Assembly: GCA_015233755.1 (NCBI GenBank)
Contig: JADFXA010000077.1
Coordinates: forward strand, 1 to 8,619
Reading direction: 5' to 3'
DNA from: Desulfamplus sp.
GTDB taxonomy: Bacteria; Desulfobacterota; Desulfobacteria; Desulfobacterales; Desulfobacteraceae
DNA length: 8,619 nt
Shown here: positions 1 through 3,965 of the stretch, piece by piece
How the letters are laid out: each line of letters opens with the position of its first letter
Numbering within the stretch: the first letter of the stretch is position 1
Program-made: the position numbers and the translations under genes
The notes under the pieces: model-generated
What the model was told of the DNA's origin: nothing
Database searches by the model: none
Seen by the model: only the letters and a program-made list of their open reading frames with translations

Positions 1-1
1 T

Positions 2-229
2 AAACGATATAATGATACTTATGGACATCTCGCAGGAGATGACTGTTTGAAGAAGGTTGCAAAAGCTCTAAGATCCTCCGTAAGCAGGCCTGCTGATATG
101 GTCGCAAGATATGGGGGTGAGGAGTTCATCTGCGTACTTCCTGAGACAGATGCAGAAGGGGCAAGGTCAGTAGCAGTAAATATTCAGCAAGAGATTGCTG
201 CATTACGAATACCACATGAAAATTCCTGA
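2..229 (+). pseudogene. Diguanylate cyclase GGDEF domain, truncated by an insertion sequence (5' end outside window)
   Basis: The frame is open from the left edge and reads KRYNDTYGHLAGDDCL, the classic N-terminal half of a GGDEF domain. It continues to RPAD and then GGEEF at about 113-127. GGDEF enzymes make cyclic-di-GMP from two GTP. The RxxD at about 86-97 sits exactly five residues before GGEEF, the usual spacing of the c-di-GMP product-inhibition site, so the ancestral enzyme was probably active and feedback-controlled. The reading ends at RIPHENS and then a TGA (227-229) inside the left inverted repeat of the insertion sequence. A full domain would need roughly 45 more residues, including the conserved SxGVA-type strand, and these are missing. 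The N-terminal sensor or receiver part lies outside the window. The remnant is probably inactive. It may once have been an output or neighbour of the stressosome operon downstream (inference). Confidence 0.85.
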
Positions 230-249
230 TTCTAATGTTTTTTGTGGTT
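226..249 (+). repeat. Left terminal inverted repeat of the insertion sequence
   Basis: It begins CTGATTCTAATG, has a run of six T, and ends TGTGGTT. It is an exact reverse complement of 1570-1593 over 24 bases. Similarity continues after a one-base slip (TTTAG against TTAG). The TGA that ends the truncated GGDEF frame is bases 2-4 of this repeat. Confidence 0.95.
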
Positions 250-271
250 TAGTTAAAAAACGAGGCATAAT
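242..271 (+). promoter_or_regulatory. Possible transposase promoter
   Basis: TTGTGG at 242-247 and CATAAT at 266-271 are 18 bases apart and resemble sigma-70 -35 and -10 boxes. The -35 box lies inside the left inverted repeat, a common arrangement that lets the transposase repress its own gene by binding the end. A ribosome binding site (AGGAGA near 292-297) follows, about nine bases before the transposase start. The call rests on weak consensus matches only. Confidence 0.3.
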
Positions 272-305
272 CGGCTAAAACTCTGCCAGTCAGGAGAATA
301 CGACT

Positions 306-1571
306 ATGCCTAAACGCCAATGTAGTAAAACAAAGGGTACTGTTACAAGCCCTATCAAACGAATAACCCTTCCTATAGAGATGGAAAAATATCAGGAAAT
401 AGTTGATAATTGCTCTACTTATCGAAAATGGGTTGACAGCATGGTTATTGAGCATCCTGAACTATTTCCATATACTATTGATGATGGTTATAGTTTACAT
501 GATAAAAGAACTTCAGACAAACTAAAAGACGTTCCGCTAAGACGAATTTGTCTGAAAAACCTTGATAGTAAAGGTAAAAAACAGGTTTTCACGATAGCCC
601 CAAGTTGTGTGATGCCTTATATGGTTGGCTATACTGATGACGTGGAAAAAGCCCTGTTTTTGAGACAGTTTGATGTCCCTTTTTGGGCATTGACATATGT
701 CTTTGGGAGAAATGATGATTATTGGTATCGTATGGAGAACAATTTTGGACGATACAATCTTGTGCAAACGGTGGTAAAATCACCTGATAAACTACCTTCT
801 CATCTGTTAGCTGATGAGAAGATTACATGGTTGAACGGTGAGAAAGTTGCAGTAGCAACAACCGTAGGCAATGACTGTATTTTAGGAGCATCAGTTACTC
901 TTGGTGCTGATACAGCAAATCTTACGGAAGCCTATAAGCACTTTAAGGATGAGGCACAAGCGTTGGCACCTGATTACTCACCTGAAACAGTCAATACAGA
1001 TGGATGGGGTGCAACACAATCTGCCTGGTTGACTTTATTTCCAATGGTTGTAATCATTGAATGCTTCCTGCACGCCTATATGAAGATTCGTCAGACGGGT
1101 AAACACCTAAAAGATATTTTTTTGGAACTGTCTAAACGTGTATGGAACCTCTATCATGCCGGAAATGCTGATGATTTTCGTTCACAAGTCGTAGAATTAC
1201 GCTTATGGGCACAACAGAATACTACAGGTTCTGTTCAGGAAGCAGTAGTAAAATTATGCAACAAAACAGAGCGCTTTATCCTTGCTTACGAGCATCCTCA
1301 GGCATATCGTACCAGCAATATGTTAGATCGTCACATAAATCATATGGCACGCTGGCTTGATAGCTCCCGATTCTTTCACGGACATTGGGCATCGGCTGAA
1401 CGTTCAATACGTGCATGGGCATTGCTGCACAACTTTGGACATTATTGCCCACGTGCCGAAGTAAGTAACACTTATTCTTCTCCGGCTCACAAATTGAACG
1501 GGTTTGTTTACCATCAAAATTGGTTGCATAATTTGCTAATTTCAACCTCTATGTCAGGTAACGTAGGCTAA
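306..1571 (+). CDS. DDE-type transposase of the insertion sequence (IS256/Mutator-like fold)
   Basis: This 421-residue protein would cut and rejoin the element ends. AGGAGA lies about nine bases before the ATG. Visible landmarks are ADEK with D170, ATTVGNDCILG (185-194), NTDGW with D232, the C253-x2-H256 pair in ECFLHAYMKI, RTSNMLDR (335-342) and SAERSIRAWALLHNF (363-377). D232 followed about 20 residues later by C-x2-H is typical of the IS256/Mutator-like transposase group. The first acidic residue is probably D170. The third could be E365, or D341 where IS256 proteins have Glu in a TNxxE motif; I cannot decide from sequence alone. A basic, Lys/Arg-rich N-terminus (1-40) fits DNA binding. 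The frame is intact from start to stop with no frameshift. Similar proteins are frequent in environmental bacteria, but I do not assign an ISfinder name. Confidence 0.9.
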   Translation: MPKRQCSKTKGTVTSPIKRITLPIEMEKYQEIVDNCSTYRKWVDSMVIEHPELFPYTIDDGYSLHDKRTSDKLKDVPLRRICLKNLDSKGKKQVFTIAPSCVMPYMVGYTDDVEKALFLRQFDVPFWALTYVFGRNDDYWYRMENNFGRYNLVQTVVKSPDKLPSHLLADEKITWLNGEKVAVATTVGNDCILGASVTLGADTANLTEAYKHFKDEAQALAPDYSPETVNTDGWGATQSAWLTLFPMVVIIECFLHAYMKIRQTGKHLKDIFLELSKRVWNLYHAGNADDFRSQVVELRLWAQQNTTGSVQEAVVKLCNKTERFILAYEHPQAYRTSNMLDRHINHMARWLDSSRFFHGHWASAERSIRAWALLHNFGHYCPRAEVSNTYSSPAHKLNGFVYHQNWLHNLLISTSMSGNVG

Positions 1572-1593
1572 CCACAAAAAACATTAGAATCAG
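1570..1593 (-). repeat. Right terminal inverted repeat of the insertion sequence
   Basis: It reads AACCACA, six A in all, then CATTAGAATCAG, and is the perfect complement of the left end. The transposase stop codon TAA (1569-1571) runs into it, so coding and end-recognition sequence overlap. Confidence 0.95.
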
Positions 1594-1674
1594 AAAAATT
1601 AAAAGCTCAAATTTAAGACTGTGTAAAGTATAAATATTCAGACATACGCTAATACAAAATAAGGAACTTACTGA
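1594..1674 (+). promoter_or_regulatory. Short leader of the stressosome operon, next to the insertion sequence
   Basis: Only 81 bases separate the end of the insertion sequence from the rsbR start codon. TATAAA at 1629-1634 could be a -10 box, but no convincing -35 box lies at the right distance (CTCAAA at 1606-1611 is weak). AAGGA at 1661-1665 is the ribosome binding site for rsbR, nine bases before its ATG. If the operon's native promoter lay further upstream, the insertion has displaced it, and transcription may now depend on this leader or on read-through from the element. Confidence 0.35.
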
Positions 1675-2475
1675 ATGAATAACCAAATTGATTATAATTT
1701 AGCTTTGCAGGTATTGCGACAGATTCCAACTCCTGTTATGGCAGTTGACCGTGATTTGAAAATTATTTTTATGAACCAGGCGGGTTGCAATTTTCTTGGA
1801 AAAAAATTTGAAGATATAAAGGGTAATTATTGCTATTCACTCTTTAACTCTCTTCATTGCCAAACCCCTGAATGCAGGATGAAAAAAGTTATTGAAGGGG
1901 GCGAATCATCAACCGTTCGTAATGAGGTTCGGGTCAATGATAGAACAGTTTATATAGAATATACAGCAGCAGCACTTAAAGACGATGATGGTAACATCAT
2001 TGGAGGTTTGGAGTATATTCTTGATATTACTGATAGAGTCAGGCAAGAGCAAAAATTGAAAGAACAGAGCCGCATTATTATGGAAATCTCCACTCCTGCT
2101 ATAAAACTTTGGGACAGAATAGTTGTTCTTCCAGTTGTTGGTGTGATTGACTCAATGCGTGCCCAGCAAATGATGGATACAATGTTAAAACAGATTACAA
2201 TAAATTCATCTAAAGTTATTATTCTTGATATTCAAGGAGTTGCTGCGGTTGATACTGCTGTTGCCAACCACTTGATTAAAATAGCAAAGGCAACAAAATT
2301 AATGGGTTGCCGCTGTATAATTTCAGGCATATCACCAGCAGTGGCTCAAGCTCTTGTTCAGCTGGGTATTGATCTTGGGGAGATAAATACCAACTCCACA
2401 CTTGAAGATGCTCTTTCTGACGCATTCGCATTATTAAAATTTGAAGTAGTCAGAAAAAAACAAGATGCAAAATAG
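1675..2475 (+). CDS. rsbR: RsbR-type stressosome sensor protein, PAS-STAS
   Basis: This 266-residue co-antagonist is predicted to form the stressosome shell together with RsbS. Residues 10-125 are a PAS sensor domain (TPVMAVDRDLKIIFMNQAG, ending LEYILDITDRV). Residues 126-138 make a short helical linker, and about 140-255 form a STAS domain. The motif LDIQGVAAVDT (184-194) matches the RsbR family, with T194 at the position of the first Thr phosphorylated by RsbT in Bacillus RsbRA (Thr171). The second site (Thr205 in RsbRA, in a motif like IAQT) is Ala226 here, in VAQALV. The PAS domain has cysteines C38, C53, C62 and C67, including CYSLFNSLHCQTPEC, a pattern also seen in some other bacterial PAS sensors. 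No membrane segment is seen, so it should be cytoplasmic. AAGGA precedes the ATG by nine bases. It is the first gene of the R-S-T-X cluster. Phosphorylation behaviour is inferred from the family. Confidence 0.88.
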   Translation: MNNQIDYNLALQVLRQIPTPVMAVDRDLKIIFMNQAGCNFLGKKFEDIKGNYCYSLFNSLHCQTPECRMKKVIEGGESSTVRNEVRVNDRTVYIEYTAAALKDDDGNIIGGLEYILDITDRVRQEQKLKEQSRIIMEISTPAIKLWDRIVVLPVVGVIDSMRAQQMMDTMLKQITINSSKVIILDIQGVAAVDTAVANHLIKIAKATKLMGCRCIISGISPAVAQALVQLGIDLGEINTNSTLEDALSDAFALLKFEVVRKKQDAK

Positions 2476-2492
2476 AGACTCTTTTAGTTAAT

Positions 2493-2513
2493 AACTCTAT
2501 TTTACAAAGAGTT
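2493..2513 (+). promoter_or_regulatory. Weak hairpin between rsbR and rsbS
   Basis: AACTCT (2493-2498) can pair with AGAGTT (2508-2513) around a nine-base loop, followed by TTTT counting the last stem bases. It lies in the 55-base gap between rsbR and the rsbS ATG, the only real gap within the R-S-T-X cluster. It could be a partial terminator, a processing site or chance in AT-rich DNA. The stem is short and AT-rich. Confidence 0.22.
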
Positions 2514-2530
2514 TTGTGGAGATGATAAAA

Positions 2531-2947
2531 ATGAGTGATTCCTCTATTGTATCAATGATTAATATTCAAAGCATAAATGGTTGTCTTATTGTTCCTGTAA
2601 GCAGTGAAGTGCATGATGATTACATAAAGAAACTTCAAAAAAGTATCTTAGAAAAGGTAAAATCAACTCATGCAAAAGAGGTTCTTATTGATGTATCTGC
2701 TGTAAAGTTTCTCGATTCTTTTAACTTTGCTATGCTCAAAGAGTCTGCACAGATGATCTCAATGATTGGTGCAGATGTTGTCTTTGTTGGGTTTCAGCCT
2801 GGAGTTGCCTCTGCACTTATCGATCTTGATATCCAATTTAACGACATATTTACTGCAGTAACGATAGAAGATGGATTTGAAATGTTGGAGTATCAAAAAT
2901 CTATTAAAATTGATGATATTTCTGATGAAAATATTGACTATGAATAA
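2531..2947 (+). CDS. rsbS: RsbS-type stressosome scaffold protein, single STAS domain
   Basis: This 138-residue protein is a lone STAS domain that would co-assemble with RsbR and hold RsbT inactive until phosphorylated. The signature IDVSAVKFLDSFNF (53-66) has Ser63 where Bacillus RsbS carries the RsbT target Ser59 in a DSF motif. VGFQPGVASALIDL follows, corresponding to the GMQPAVA region of RsbS. I chose the ATG at 2531 because GGAG (2518-2521) sits nine bases upstream. An in-frame GTG at 2516 would add five residues but would include the ribosome binding site itself. The C-terminus is acidic (DDISDENIDYE) and slightly longer than in Bacillus RsbS. The last eight bases overlap the start of rsbT, which suggests coupled translation. 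Confidence 0.88.
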   Translation: MSDSSIVSMINIQSINGCLIVPVSSEVHDDYIKKLQKSILEKVKSTHAKEVLIDVSAVKFLDSFNFAMLKESAQMISMIGADVVFVGFQPGVASALIDLDIQFNDIFTAVTIEDGFEMLEYQKSIKIDDISDENIDYE

Positions 2948-3374
2948 GATTATTGAAGAGACGACTATTGATGTTTGTGAGCCATCTGACAACGCAGCTG
3001 TAATTTACACAACCAGACAAATGAGTGCCCAGATAGGATTTAATGAAGCTGAACAATTTTTGATAGCAGCTGCTGCCTCTGAGCTTTCAACCAACATTAT
3101 CCGTTATGCTAAAAAAGGTGTTGTAGTATTGAGGTTTATAAAAAAAATAATTAGTGAACAAGAGAGCAGCATTAATATAACTGGCATTGAAATTACTGCC
3201 AAAGATAGTGGTTGTGGTATCTCAAATGTGGATCAAGCAATGCAGGAACATTTTAGCACTGGCAACAGTCTCGGTCTTGGACTGCCAAGCGTTAAAAGAA
3301 TAATGGACGAGTTTTTTATTGAATCCTCCCCCGAAAATGGGACTGTTGTTATAGCAACCAAATGGAGAGAATAG
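2940..3374 (+). CDS. rsbT: RsbT-type switch serine/threonine kinase (GHKL ATPase fold)
   Basis: This 144-residue kinase is predicted to phosphorylate the RsbR and RsbS STAS domains and so free itself to act on a downstream partner. The GHKL ATP-binding boxes are complete: N-box AAASELSTNIIRYA (E48 and Mg-binding N52), G1 box KDSGCGI (D89, G91, G93) and G2 box NSLGLGLPSVKR (109-120). The length is close to Bacillus RsbT (about 133). The ATG at 2940 lies in ATGAATAA, overlapping the rsbS stop by eight bases; an upstream in-frame extension from 2871 would lie wholly inside rsbS and is rejected. In Bacillus, RsbT activates the phosphatase RsbU. No RsbU is encoded here, so its partner must differ; the kinase two genes downstream is the best candidate (inference). 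Confidence 0.9.
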   Translation: MNKIIEETTIDVCEPSDNAAVIYTTRQMSAQIGFNEAEQFLIAAAASELSTNIIRYAKKGVVVLRFIKKIISEQESSINITGIEITAKDSGCGISNVDQAMQEHFSTGNSLGLGLPSVKRIMDEFFIESSPENGTVVIATKWRE

Positions 3375-3377
3375 AAA

Positions 3378-3965
3378 TTGGCTGAAATTGACTTTCATAT
3401 TGTAAAACGTTCTCTTACTGGCTGGCAAGATGAGTGTGGAGATACTGGTGTTGTTGTAGTATCTGATAATCAATGTTTTTTAGCTCTTTTAGATGTTCTT
3501 GGTCATGGCAGAGAGGCACATGAAGTTGCTCTTGTTGCAGAAAACTATTTATTGAAAAATTACAGTTTTAAAGTAACCGAAATAATGAGTGGTCTGCATG
3601 AACGTCTTAAAGGAACCAGAGGAGCAGTTGCAGCGTTATGCAGTATCAATATTGATAATGGTGAGCTATATTATTCTGGTATTGGCAATATCAACACAAG
3701 AGTTCATGGATACCAGACTCTTCAGTTAATGCCGCAAGATGGAATTATAGGATATATGATAAACTCTCCAAAAGAGAGGCAATTTAAGCTCTGTTATGGT
3801 GATACTCTTATTTTGACATCTGACGGTGTAAAAGAACATATAAATTTTGCAGATTATCCTGAACTTTTGAAAGGATCAGCTAAAACGATTGCAAACAATA
3901 TGATTGATCTCTTTGGCAAAGGCAATGATGATTCGTCATGTATTGTTTTGAGGTATGGAATATGA
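3378..3965 (+). CDS. rsbX: RsbX-type PP2C/SpoIIE family serine phosphatase
   Basis: This 195-residue protein is predicted to dephosphorylate RsbR and RsbS and reset the stressosome after stimulation. Family metal-binding landmarks are visible: CGDTG (D22), LLDVLGHG (D39, G42, H43, G44), SGIGN (100-104), TSDGV (D149) and a closing DDSSCIVLRYG with D184-D185. The size is like Bacillus RsbX (about 199), and there is no regulatory domain, which separates it from RsbU. The start is TTG at 3378, three bases after the rsbT stop, with GGAGA (3364-3368) nine bases upstream. No ATG or GTG fits better, since the first internal Met is near residue 70. A TTG start may keep expression low. The stop overlaps the next start as ATGA (3962-3965), pointing to translational coupling with the kinase. 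Confidence 0.87.
   Translation: MAEIDFHIVKRSLTGWQDECGDTGVVVVSDNQCFLALLDVLGHGREAHEVALVAENYLLKNYSFKVTEIMSGLHERLKGTRGAVAALCSINIDNGELYYSGIGNINTRVHGYQTLQLMPQDGIIGYMINSPKERQFKLCYGDTLILTSDGVKEHINFADYPELLKGSAKTIANNMIDLFGKGNDDSSCIVLRYGI

Larger units (their letters stand above)
226..1593 (+). mobile_element. Complete insertion sequence, about 1368 bp, one transposase gene
   Basis: Perfect 24-bp terminal inverted repeats (226-249 and 1570-1593) bracket a single long transposase gene that fills almost the whole element. The transposase stop codon (1569-1571) overlaps the right repeat. The outer flanks, GAAAATTC on the left and AAAAATTA on the right, share only an AT-rich AAAATT core, so there is no clean target-site duplication. 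The element interrupts a GGDEF gene whose continuation is absent on the right, so a deletion or rearrangement probably followed insertion. Intact ends and an open transposase frame suggest a recent and possibly still mobile copy. I cannot assign the family firmly. The transposase has the D...D-C2H...E/D layout of the IS256/Mutator-like group. Confidence 0.93.

Noticed and set aside
249..455. Minus-strand reading frame across the insertion sequence left end and transposase start
   Set aside because: It lies opposite the transposase, has no recognisable motif or ribosome site, and crosses the terminal repeat.
218..1601. Target-site duplication GAAAATTC / AAAAATTA around the insertion sequence
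   Set aside because: Only 6 of 8 bases match and the shared core is AT-rich; with no GGDEF continuation on the right, it is not good evidence of a true duplication.
2871..2939. Upstream in-frame extension of rsbT
   Set aside because: It lies entirely within rsbS coding sequence, and the extra residues do not resemble RsbT; the ATG at 2940 gives normal family length.
3938..3961. Earlier ATG for the first hybrid kinase
   Set aside because: It lies inside the conserved end of rsbX; the ATG at 3962 has a GAGG eight bases upstream and the usual ATGA overlap.
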